Source of the DNA: Vitis vinifera
Lineage: Eukaryota; Streptophyta; Magnoliopsida; Vitales; Vitaceae
NCBI RefSeq assembly: GCF_030704535.1
Contig: NC_081810.1
Span: 4,869,501-4,933,500 of the forward strand
DNA length: 64,000 nucleotides
Reading direction: 5' to 3'
In this document: positions 1 to 11,069 of the stretch, piece by piece
Layout: the number at the start of each line of letters is the position of its first letter
Numbering within the stretch: the first letter of the stretch is position 1
Program-made: the position numbers and the translations under genes
The notes under the pieces: model-generated
Told to the model about the DNA's origin: nothing
Seen by the model: the letters and a program-made list of their open reading frames with translations, nothing else
Database searches by the model: none

Positions 1-193
1 CTCACATGATGGTATCAATGTTATTGTAATTGGAGCAAAAGGTATGGGTGGTTTTCTTAATACCAATTACTCATGATCCACTTTACCTAAAGACCAAAAA
101 TGTCTAATATATATTATGAATTTATGACAAAAAATGTAAACGGAAAGAATGTACACACGGCTGAATCTAGGAGACAAACAAACGGGAAACTAC

Positions 194-2398
194 CTTCACT
201 AGCAATGCCTTTTTGCCTGAGCTGGAATTCACAATAACTCCCATGGATTTGCGATCACGATCGAATTCAAGGGTTGCAATTCGATGTTCGATTTTATTCC
301 ATAGTTGAGAACAACCTTAAAATGCATAATGATATCACAATAAAAATGCATTAACACCCAAGAGACATGCTTAAGAAAAACAAAAACAAACAGAAATAAC
401 ATAGCAACTTACGGAGTACAGCGCTATTATCCAAAGATGAACCATTATCAAATCCTTCAGGAAGTCCCATTTTCTCAACCAGAACCTAGAAAGAGACACC
501 ACAAAAAATAAATAAACAGGTTTTCTGGATAACATATGTGTAGTAACTTCGGCTAATGTTTCAGTACCTTACTGATATATTGCCCTCCAGAAGAAATTTA
601 TGGACCAGTATATCATGAATATGACAAAGCAAATAAAAGAACCTCAAGAAGAACAGAAATTAGTGCTACCACCCGAGGAGCCCTGATTTAGGTGCTCCTG
701 ATGTGCAAAGAACTGGAACTCAACCTTCAAATATGTTGTTACCAAACGCTCAGAGGTTGAATAACATGAGGAAAAGTTTCAATATTAAGTTGTCTCATAT
801 GTGCTGTGTTATTTTATTTTTTATTTATTTTTTATTTTTTGATAGGCTTAAACAGATTGACTGTCTAATTAAATAGATGGTTTTGATTTTTTTTTTTTCC
901 CTTTTTAAATAACATAAAATAGATGGATTTGATTTGAAACCAGCATGAAAGAAACAATAAATGAAATATTCCAAAATTGTGGTTGTCTCACCTTCAAGGC
1001 TGCCTCAGTGGGCATTCCATTGGCAACAAAATGTTGCCCAGAGTATTCAACATCAGCATCATTGCACACTGCTGCAATCTTCGCAATCATTTGAAGATTA
1101 GCATCCATCCGACCTGCAGGCCAGTCCAGTATTCTTCCATCAAAAGGACTATATGAGGTCCCTTCCACATTGAAATTTCGAACAGTGTACACCCTAGGGC
1201 CCATAGCCACAAGCTTTGCAACTGCCATTTGGTTGGTAGTCAAAGTGCCTGTTTTATCAGAACAAATTACAGTTGTACAACCAAGAGTTTCAACACTAGG
1301 TAACTTCCGAACAAGTGCATTCTTCTGTGCCATCTTTCTTGTTCCAAGCGCCAAACAAGTTGTGATGACTGCTGGCAAACCTTCTGGAATTGCAGCCACT
1401 GCTAACGCCACAGCAATTTCAAAGTAATAAGTGCACTTCTCAAATGAGAATTTAAAATTCCTAGGCCACCCATCAACATACTCCCAAGTAAGGAAGTATT
1501 TTACATTAATAAGCCAAACCAATGCACAAATTACTCCAATTATGGCAGTAAGAAGCTCTCCAAACTCATTCAACTTCTTCTTCAAAGGTGTATCTTCTTC
1601 ACTCTGCGAGGCTTCATGAATTTGCAAATGCACCTTCCCTATCTCCGTATTCATTCCCGTCTCTGTAACCAAACATATACCATTTCCATTCACCACAGTT
1701 GTCCCTGCAAAAACCATGCACTTCTTACCCTGAATATCTGAATCCTCTGGCACAACCTTAGTTGTCTTATTAACGGCTTCACTCTCTCCTGTTAAGGATC
1801 CTTGCTCAACCCGAAGAGTCGAACTTATCAAACTCAAAACCCGCATATCTGCAGGTACCTTATCACCAACCCTTAATTCAACAATATCTCCTGGAACAAG
1901 TTCTTTTGCCGGCAAATTTGGAACCTTTTTACCATCCCGAATCACTGTTGCATGCTCTGATTGAATTTCCTTAAGAGCCTCTAATGCCTTCTCCGCATTA
2001 CTCTCCTGCCAAACCCCAACTATAGCATTCACAATCAAGATCAAAAAAATCACCAATGGTTCTACAAACGCAGTGATTTCCATTTCCCCACCCTCTTCGC
2101 CATCGTACCAAGCCAAAACAAATGAAATAACTGCAGCAACCAACAGAATCCTAACTAGAGTGTCATTGAACTGATCCAAAATCAGTCTCAAAATTGAAGG
2201 ACCCTCATGCTTCTCCAACTCGTTGTAACCATAGATCTCGCGCCGCTTTTCAACCTCAGCCGTTGACAATCCGAATTCGTGATTCACCTGGAGCTTCTCT
2301 TCGCATTCTTTAACATTCTTCGCCCATGCAGCGAAGATTTCAACTGTGTTGGCATCATTAGGGTTTCTTTTCCCATAGCCTTGCCCCCCTTTCCCCAT
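194..2398 (-). CDS. ECA1: ER-type (P2A) calcium-transporting ATPase, N-terminal half; gene continues off the left edge
   Basis: The product is an ATP-driven cation pump moving Ca2+ (in this family also Mn2+) into the endomembrane system. Three coding exons are visible: 992-2398 (469 codons, starts MGKGGQGYG), 413-485 and 194-315, with GT-AG borders and agreeing phases, giving about 534 of the roughly 1,060 residues usual for the family. Seen motifs: actuator TGES at residues 203-206, PEGLP at 338-342 in the fourth membrane segment, and the phosphorylation loop DKTGT with acceptor Asp381. Paired hydrophobic stretches lie near 80-98 and 110-130, and again near 283-298 and 325-350. Exon 2 encodes [11 protein letters not shown] and exon 3 DRDRKSMGV, both typical of plant ECA1/ECA4. 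The nucleotide-binding remainder and membrane segments 5-10 lie left of base 1. ECA1 and ECA4 cannot be separated here. The start is the only ATG giving the conserved basic N-terminus; the 5' UTR probably continues toward 2830. Confidence 0.96.
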
Positions 2399-5300
2399 TG
2401 AAGCCGAAACTCCTAAAAAAATATTCTCTAATCAATTGAAGATTAAAATTGGGGGGAAAAAAATCTCTGGAACTGAAATCAATGGATCTCAATAAAGTAA
2501 TATCATACCAGAATAGTCTGATTATACAAATCCACAAAAACCACAAACTGAAACCCTAAAAACAAATTCCCCAGAGAATTTGTCAAACATCAATCCACGA
2601 AAGTGCCAAGAAGACGCAGAAAATGAAAACTGAACACTATACTGTAAAAATAGGAAACTTGTTAATGAAGTTAGGGTTAGGATTTGGAGCACCAGATTTG
2701 GAAAGCTTCGCAGCGGGGGAAGAAAAGCTATGGCGTAGGCGGATTGCTGACTGATGAAAGTTTCCAAATCTAGAGAGAGAATCCCAAGAGAACCTCTCTC
2801 TAGAAGCTACTTCCAACGTACCGTAGTCCACGAATCTTCAGCCAATGATTCCACGCCACGTAATAAAATCAATCCAGATCTTGACCTTGTACGGTGGCTC
2901 ATGGTGGTCGCGCAGTTGCTAAGGCAGCCATGGCCTACGTGGCGTTCATCGAGTGGTGAGTCTCTTCGCAGCCTTTCACATCAAATTACCTTATTGATTT
3001 TAACGTAGTACGAAACTCCTCGCTTATTCCCTTGCTAACACGCAAGGTCAGATGGGTTAGGTTCCAATTTTTATTTGTATCATCTCATTATTTACGTAGA
3101 AAACCAGTCGTTTTCATTACTTGATGACGCAAAATCACTAGCTGCTGTGTAGTATGCATTTTATTTTTACTATATATCAAATAAATAAAAATAGTTTTTA
3201 AATTATTTATTTAATTTTAAATATTCATATTCCATGATTCATAATATTAAAAACGTATTTCATATTTTCGAAAATAGTTTTAAAAAAATTAATATTATTT
3301 AATATTTTATAAAATAAAAAATTTATTTGAAAATCTAAAAATATGTTTGATTATATATATATTTCATTTAAAAATAATTTTAAAAGTAAGTTTTAGAAAA
3401 TACAGAAAACGAATTAATTTTTTTTAAAAAAGTAAAAACCATTTTTACTTATTCATTAAAATTATTTTTTATTTCATTATGCTTTAAAAATTTGTTTCAA
3501 AAAATAACGATAAAATAATATTAGAAAATTTTAAAAATAGTTTTTTATTTTTAAAAATATAAAAATATTTTTAAATTACACGTTAAATAGACTTTAAAAT
3601 GTTTTAATATTTTTTAAAATAAAATTTGTGTTTAATGTTTTATTTTTTATTATGTTTGTATAATTATTGAAGAATGGGCGTCCCAAAACGAAAAATGTCG
3701 GTATTGCAATTATTGAATCATCTCATTCCAACAGAAATCTATGTGAATCCCACCGTCCCATCACTGTCACCACCAAACCAACCCATTCCCATCCCATCCC
3801 ACTTTCACTTTTCCCTCTTCTTGGTCATAATTTGATTCATTACTTGATCTTTAAATTTACATAACATAAATGCATTTATTTAAAAAAAATCATATAATTT
3901 GTAACTATAAGTTTAAACATTAATATTTTCTATTTTTAAAATAAATAATAATAATTTTTATATAGTAAGAACTCTTAAGATTTGCATGGAAAGTGCAATA
4001 ATTTTAATATTTATTTTAAAAAATTATTATTTCAAATTTTAAAAATTTTGAAAATTATTTTTAAAGGTATTTTTTTATTTTGAAAACAAAAAATGAAAAT
4101 ATAAATAAACAAACACATAATCTATTTTAAACTCAAATATTTATGATACAAATATTTTTAAAATGGTAATTAGAACCTTTCCTTGAGGTGGTAGCTTTTT
4201 CGGTATGATTTAGTGTTTGAAACATGGGAAAGTATAATAGAAACAATTTTTTTTTCTATTCCTATTTCTTCTCTGATAGGAATGAATTTATTCTAATTCT
4301 TGTATTTAGAGGCATATAGAAAATGTAGAGTTGGATAATCATTTATTTCCATTTCAATTGTAAGTGACAATAGGGATGATAATGAAAAAAAATAAAAAAT
4401 AAAAAATAATATATGTACATATTATTTAAAATAATATATTTTATTTCTATTTATGCATAGTTTAAAATAAAATTTTATTTTCATAAAAAAAATATTTGAG
4501 AGTTTTTTTTTGTTAAATAATAAAAACCATATTTGAGCCTTTGATTTAAAAACAAAATTGTTTTTAAAAATTAATACCACTATTTAACTGTTGTTCTTGA
4601 GGAATAAATTTCAAAAATAAAATAATAAGTTTAATAATTTTTAAAATTATTATTGATCATTATTAATTTTAAATTATTATTATTTACAATAAATAAATTT
4701 ATAAGATGTTAATATCTATATATTTTTGTAGTGTTTATATCCTAACATTACTATATTATGTTTTATTAAAAAATAATTATTTTTACATTTATCTGTAATA
4801 CAAAATTAGTTTAAATTTAATAAGACTTTAGTTAAATTTATTATATATTATATAAATTTAATTTATAATATATTTTATATAAAATCAAAATAAAAAAATA
4901 TTTTAAAAAATAATTTATTCAAATTTTTTTTTTTTTTGAAAATAACCTACATAATCAAAATACCTTCTCCTCCAACTTAGAATGAATTGAAATCTTACTT
5001 ATAGATAAAATTCATTTCCATTATCATGGTATATGGGAATGAGAATGAATATTTTCTTTTCATTCCTATTACTCTTTGAATTTGAATTGATTTGATAATT
5101 CCAATTCATATTTTTTGATGTATTTAGAAATGTAAGGTTATAATGATTATTTGTTTTTATTTCAATATTAAAATATTTATTTTCATTAGAAAAAAAAAAC
5201 CTCCCACCCAGTGCTTAATTTAAAAAAAAAAAAATGTGTATGATTTAAAAACAAATTTGTTTTAAAAATTTATACCACTTTGGGAAACAATTTTTAAAAA

Positions 5301-6773
5301 CAAAATAAGAAGTTTTGTATTTTTTATAAATAATTTGAAACAAAAAAAAAATATATGTATATAATAACTACAAAAATTAATAGACATAATTAATTTTTTA
5401 ATATCTTTAATGAATCTTATTAAATAATTTTTTTATAGATTAAATAAAAAATAGAATATTACATCCTTAATTGAGTAGTAAAGATACGGGTGTAATGAAA
5501 AATTGACTTATTTATAACTTAAAAATTAAACTTGATTTGTTTTTAAATTCATTTAAAATAGAATAATATCAACAATTATTAAATTTAAATTGTTATTATT
5601 TATTTAAAAATAAATAAATCAATTATGCTTTAATAAGATATTAATATCCATATTTTGATAATATGGATAAAAATATAATTTATGAGTTTATTATAATATT
5701 AATATTCATATTTTATTAAAAACTATTTATTTATAATCACATAATTATTTTTATTTTAATGGGAATTGAATTATTATTTTTATTATTTTTATTATATAAA
5801 TGGAATTTATAATTTTTTTTGACAAAATCTAAATAAAAAATATTTATCTAGAAAAGTTTTTGATTTTTAATTTTTGAAAAGTGTTTTTAAGAATAAGTTG
5901 CACCAAGGAATGAAAATATTTTATTCAAACATAAGAATGGATGAGAAAAGGAATGAATGAGATGTCTTTCCCATTTCCCATTCCCGTATACTTATTCAAA
6001 TGTGGAAATGAAATGAGATGTGTATTTGTAATAGACAAGAGGCAACCAGCTCCACGGACGTGGGCATGTCCTCCACTTTTTCATGGGGGCCCTTCGTTCA
6101 CATGGGCCCTCTAATTTAATCTTGGGCCCTCCACCCAGACCTAATCTTAGCTCACATGGGCTTGAAGCCTTTGATCAATTCTCCAAATTTAAGGGCATGA
6201 GCCAGGAGGAGGAGAAGGTTGAGTCTTAGTGGGTAATGTTTTGTCGTTTTTATGAAATAAAAAAGCATGACTTAAAGCTTAAGGTTGCAATCCTAATGCC
6301 AATTTGGTGGGTTTCTAGCAATTGCCATCCATGAATCGGGCCTTACTTTCATTTTCCCTAAACTCGACTTGTCTGGAAGAAGAATGTCGAGGCTTTCAAT
6401 GGAGAAGATATCGGGTCATAATGATATCCATAATAAATTCGATGATGATTTATTGAAGCAATAAGAATGGATTTATTTTTATAAAATATTAATTGATTTT
6501 CAGGTATCAAAATCGAATAAAGAATTGATATCAAAGCCAAAAATTATGGATTCGGGCGAGGGGAGGGTCGTCCACCGCCCTCTCGAAGATGTCATCACGG
6601 CATCAACCCATGGATCAAGATCAGTTGACGTTTCTACAAAGACTTGATCCTGATTGGTGCGTGCATCTCACTTGCCCTGATTGAAACGTGGGGTTCACTT
6701 CTATATCAAGCCAAATCATCGCACAGTCCCGTTCAGGCACGCTATAGGCCTACAGCACAACCAAAATCCAAAT
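2399..6773. other. AT-rich intergenic region, no gene recognised
   Basis: Positions 2399 to about 2850 are the probable 5' untranslated leader and proximal promoter of the minus-strand pump gene, with higher GC and CT-rich patches. From about 3150 to 6020 the DNA is very AT-rich and built of A/T runs; short open frames there have no codon structure or recognisable product. Positions 4240-6010 look like two head-to-tail copies of one element (annotated separately). Positions 6050-6700 are of mixed composition, with several GGGCC/GGGCT words and no coding signal I can defend. Confidence 0.6.
4240..6010. repeat. Two diverged head-to-tail copies of a MITE-like AT-rich element
   Basis: Two blocks, about 4240-5050 and 5040-6010, share words in the same order: an opening rich in 'cattcctatt', then 'gatttaaaaacaaa' followed by 'ataccact' (near 4542 and 5241), then 'gatgttaatatc' or its variant 'gatattaatatcca' (near 4706 and 5637), and a close rich in 'gggaatgagaatg' or 'aaaggaatgaatg'. 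The ends therefore resemble inverted ATTCC/GGAAT tracts, as in many plant MITEs. The copies are strongly diverged, the exact ends and target duplications are not clear, and low complexity could exaggerate the match. Confidence 0.4.
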
Positions 6774-6782
6774 CATATAAAA
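6774..6782 (+). promoter_or_regulatory. Probable TATA box of the small gene at 6913
   Basis: The sequence 'catataaaa' lies about 135 bases upstream of the ATG at 6913, in an otherwise GC-rich stretch, which is a normal distance for a plant gene with a leader of about 100 bases. No experimental start site can be inferred. Confidence 0.5.
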
Positions 6783-6912
6783 CGACGCCGTTTCCTTCCC
6801 TCACATACGCCATATACTAGTATGCACACTTTTCTTTCAGAATAAGCTCTGTTTCAACTTTCTGCCAACAGAGCAGAACCCATCCCGGAGTCTGACCCAC
6901 TCGCCGGAAACT

Positions 6913-7314
6913 ATGTCCTCCACCTGCATATCCAGGTGCGGCACCGATGCTCGAAACCCAGTTCGAGCCACCTATCTCAACGTATACAAGTGGCCGGAGT
7001 CTGACGCGGCGTTCCTGAGATCAGTGGGGTCCAAGCCTCATCCAAGGGTGGTGGATAGCATTTCTTGCCGGCAATTGTATCTGAGAAGCTACACTTTCTC
7101 GAGAAAAGAGACTGTTCCCCAGAAGACCAAGAAGTGTTTTGGAAGAGTGAGAGAGAGAGTAGCACTCCACAGAAAAAAGAGAAAGTGTCGTGGTGTCCGG
7201 AGGCGGTGCACGGTGCTGAGGAGGGCGAAGGAGTTAACTTGCTCCGCTTTTTTGTCCATCTTCCGCCGCTTGCTTTCTTGCACGACCAAAGTTGATGTGG
7301 TGGACCGATTGTAG
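6913..7314 (+). CDS. Small basic plant protein of unknown function (133 aa)
   Basis: This is a single-exon open frame starting MSSTCISRCG, preceded by a TATA-like box and ending in TAG at 7312-7314. Codon use and GC content are clearly higher than in the flanking spacers. The N-terminal half carries a conserved-looking block: YLNVYKWPES near residues 22-31 and CRQLYLRSYTFSR near 52-64. I associate that combination with an uncharacterised family of short plant proteins (memory only). The middle, residues 70-107, is very rich in Lys and Arg with clusters such as HRKKRKCRGVRRR, so nuclear targeting or nucleic-acid binding is possible. The C-terminus, near 112-122, is hydrophobic. No enzymatic motif, signal peptide or clear membrane span is seen. 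Overlapping open frames in the other frames look like shadows. Confidence 0.75.
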   Translation: MSSTCISRCGTDARNPVRATYLNVYKWPESDAAFLRSVGSKPHPRVVDSISCRQLYLRSYTFSRKETVPQKTKKCFGRVRERVALHRKKRKCRGVRRRCTVLRRAKELTCSAFLSIFRRLLSCTTKVDVVDRL

Positions 7315-10300
7315 GGGGCGCCTGATGAATTTTTCTCGGTTTTATTTATCATAAAGGTTTTTCTTTTCGATGGCGCTTTCTTCTTTTCTGTTTGGGGACT
7401 GGGAAAGTTGTGGGTCAAATGGAAAAAGCGGAGAAAACGTACTCTTTGGAGACCACATTTTTCCCCCTTATTTTTCTTCTGGAATCAGAAAATTTATGTA
7501 ATTTTATTTCTCTGTTCTTACTTTGATCGCACAAGCCAATGAATCTACGGAAATTTTAGTGTTAATTCTTCCTCAGAAACACTGGAAAATGAGTTTTTAG
7601 TTTTATTTTCGATGACATTTTGTTTTCTGTTTGGCAACTCAGAAATTTTGATTTGAATTCCCCATCAAAGCAATGCTAAAGGCTCGTTTGGACTTAACAC
7701 TGATTATGATTTTAATTTTTTGGGTTTCGTCGTGACAGTGATGAAGCAGGCTAGCCAACGGATGTGTTGACTTTTAGAGTTGAATCAGCCCAATAGTATT
7801 ATTCCACGGTTGGGATCTTAAGCCAATGAATACGAATTTCCAAAACTTCGAAGAACATGGGTGTGACCAAAATCCATAATTTATTTGAAATATTAGATTT
7901 AATTTGAAAAAAAAAAAGTCAAAAATAGAGCTGACAATGACATAAAGCTAGCAAAGCATCCTCTTTTTCCTTCTTCTTTCGGTTAATAAAATTTATTGAA
8001 AAAAGTAAGTAGATATTAAAAGATAAGTCTAGTGACTCATCATATATTTGTAGGACGTATTGTGTCATCAAAAGATAGCTTGCAAAACAAAATTTCCATA
8101 GAGTTTCTTAACATTCAAATATTGCCAAAAGCAAAAAACTTTATACAAAACAAATTTTTTATTTTTATTTTTTATGTTTGACCATTAAAACGCTTTTTGA
8201 AATATTAAGCATCATAACTGTTTTTGAGGATAATTTTTTATTTTTTAGAATAAAAAATCAAAAAAAATATCTTTAATAACAAAAAAATTATATTTTTTTA
8301 TAAGAATAGAAAATAAAATATTTTTAAATAATATATTTTAATTATTTTTTACTATTTTCAGTTATGTTTGTAACGAGTTTATACAAACATGGGTACGAGA
8401 GAATCCGAGAAAGAAGGAGAGAGAGGGGCATGGGGGAATCATGAACAGGAGAAGTGTGGGAAAAGAAAAGGTAGAAAAGACATAATGGGTAGTATGATTC
8501 TGCATCAAAATGGAACTTACAAAGCAAGTTTTGTTGGGTTCATCGACCATGGATTAACCCCTTCCCACATGGTTTTTTGTATATGGTGGGGTTCTACTCT
8601 GTCCTCACATAACTTCCACTTGAGGAACCCAATCCCCAGTTAATCATTCTGTCAATTAGTAGTAAACCAGGCCACTTATTATGCTTTCTCATTCTTCTTT
8701 GCTGGTCGGCGGTATTAATTTTCTTTTCAGGCTTCATTGTTTGTTAAATCCTCTTCCTCATAACTCATGGCCTTCAGTTTGGATATTTTATTGTAAATTG
8801 GGTTAGGAGTTAGGCCTTGATGTGGGTTCCTTCGTCTATGGGATTAACAATGACTTCTTCTTTTCAGTTCTCTTTCTAACACCCATAAATGAAAACGATT
8901 ATCATTTAACTATCTTGTATTAGATCAGGCTTCCAACTTATATAAAATTGATTAATAGGGAAGGAATAGTAGGTAGGCTACATGTGTTCTGATTTATTTG
9001 GTTTTTTTCCTTAATGGGTAGGGGTAGAACTCTTTTTTTTGTGTCCAACTCTATCATTTCCTCATCACTTATTAGGCATGGCTTGAAGGGTTGTCATCCA
9101 GCTCAGGGCACTCAGTGGCTTGATAAATTAAGGGTTGGCCATGGTCCATGCTTGAATGATTGCTGATCTGGGTTTGGCTTCACTGGCGCCCTTCAGTTTA
9201 GATAAATTGTTTGTGGATTAATCAGTGGAAAAAATGATGGTGAAGGCAGATGAACCCATTGCAAAAGTGTCAATGGCCATGGCCATGGCATTGGAAATGG
9301 CATTTCAAGTTTTCAAAGGACACCTGGCGTTGGTCCAGATGTGAAAGCATATAGTATGAGAACCAAGAAAATGAAGTCAATTCAAGTGGCAAGTAAGAGA
9401 GAGCACAACTGCTCCATGGACCTGAACTCGTTCTACATCATCTTATTCTAAGTCAGCCAAGCAGAATATGAAATAGAGTACAAATTGGAACAATTTCATG
9501 TCGGCTGGTTGCTATCTTTTCTCACTACTACTCTTAACAACCCTGTCTATTAAGTAAGTTTGATGTAAAGGAGAATGGTAGGAGAGAATACCAGAAGGGT
9601 TAAAGAAGTCGATGGATGAAAGAGACCTGCCGATGCCATCTGCAGCTGAAGCATAGACCGGGTGTTCAGAGAGAGATCACCCAGTAATCGCTCAGCACAT
9701 AAATATTGACAGTAGTGTGCTCCATTGTATTCTTATTTATCTTTTCCTAAATAAGGCTCAAGCTCCCTTCAGCCCAAAACATCAGCTTGTTGCAGATGGA
9801 CCCACCTGTTGCATCAGCAGAATCCAGACTCAAAATTTAACTTCTTTCACTGCTATTTTGAAGGTCCTAGTCCACTTCTTGTCTTGTTGTTCCACCTACA
9901 TGCCTGCAGATGTAATTTTCCTGGAAACTTGCTTTGCTTTCCATCTTTGTGCAAAAAAGCAAGTTCAGGATTGAAAGCCTTGAAAACTAGAGGAGTTGGC
10001 ATGAGAGACTATCATGTCATTTAAACTATGTCAACAGAGAGACAGTCAAGAAAAGGTACCACTAACAAGTTTACAGAGTGCAAAAGAACTGATTGAAACC
10101 TTGTATAAGCTCTCAAAACTGACTCATACCCAGCAGAGAATGCATAGTGTAGAAGACTAGCTGCTCTAAATGAAAACTGTACATGTATCCATAAAACAAA
10201 TCAACACACTTGAAGAACATAAATAATCCTGGACCCAAGCAGTGTTCAGAACAATTTTGAACCCCTCCTAAACCACTCAACCTACGGGCATGGGAACCAG

Positions 10301-11069
10301 GTCCCTGAAGACAGAGGCTAAGAGACTTGAGCTTAAAGCAACAGTCAAGGAGGAGCCAGTTATTTGGGACTTAGATCATCTAATAAATGTCTGTCCAAGA
10401 GATAGCAATCCATCCCATGACAAAAGCAAATCATATTAGCAGACAGAACAGTTAGGGAGATTCATGGAACCCTATGTCAGCAATATGGAAGCAGTATCAC
10501 TTGAAAGAAGTTATAAATGTAATAAAAGGCAGAATGACATCAAGACTCGATCAAGAGCTCAAAAAGATATAAGGTTACACAAATCCATAGGCAGAAGAAG
10601 TAGACAATGCATCGAAAACCAAGTTACTTCATAGAAAATTGTAATATCAAGACACAACAACATACTAAATGAGATGCACTACCCTTATCAATGATGTGAA
10701 ACAACTCAAATGAACTATCACCCCTCCTGTACAAAAGGAAAAAATCAATGTTTCATGCGGTTTGATTACAGAAAAAACTCTAAGAAAGACTGAGGCCTCT
10801 CTGAAGGGTGAATTGCTATAAACTATGGATGCAGATTCTCTTTCGTTTGTTCAATAATCCGATCAAAGAAAGCCACATCATGGGGCAGTAAGGTGCTTCT
10901 ATCATTTTGAAGGGGAAAAAACATTAACAGGATCTTAGCAATCCAAGTATTCTAACGTTTTTCTTTTCTTTTTTCTTCAACAAAACAAAGGAAATGCCCC
11001 CATTTAACCAGATGAAGTGAGTGAGAAAACACAGAAGCTGAGCCCATAAGATGTGCCTTCTTATATTAT
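7315..11069. other. Intergenic region, no gene recognised
   Basis: Positions 7315-7600 are likely 3' UTR of the small gene. Positions 7870-8340 are AT-rich with MITE-like poly-A/T words. Positions 8390-10900 have moderate GC and several short open frames (for example near 8389-8643 and 9717-10024), but I see no conserved motif, splice structure or family resemblance. They could be untranslated RNA or old repeat sequence. The stretch next to 11069 is the probable 3' UTR of the minus-strand receptor kinase. Confidence 0.5.

Noticed and set aside
1170-1619. Plus-strand open frames antisense to the Ca2+-ATPase exon
   Set aside because: Shadow frames opposite a strongly conserved coding exon.
2660-2690. 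Telomere-like 'ttagggttagg' in the pump gene leader
   Set aside because: Only about one and a half units; such telo-box words are common in plant promoters.
8389-8643. Short open frames near 8389 and 9717-10024 as possible small genes
   Set aside because: No homology I recognise, no splice or promoter support, and overlapping frames on the opposite strand.
9762-9785. A stretch resembling a miR159/miR319 target or the complement of the mature miRNA ('aagctcccttcagccc')
   Set aside because: About four mismatches to the miR319 complement, no matching second arm for a precursor hairpin within 250 bases on the minus strand, and no MYB or TCP coding context.
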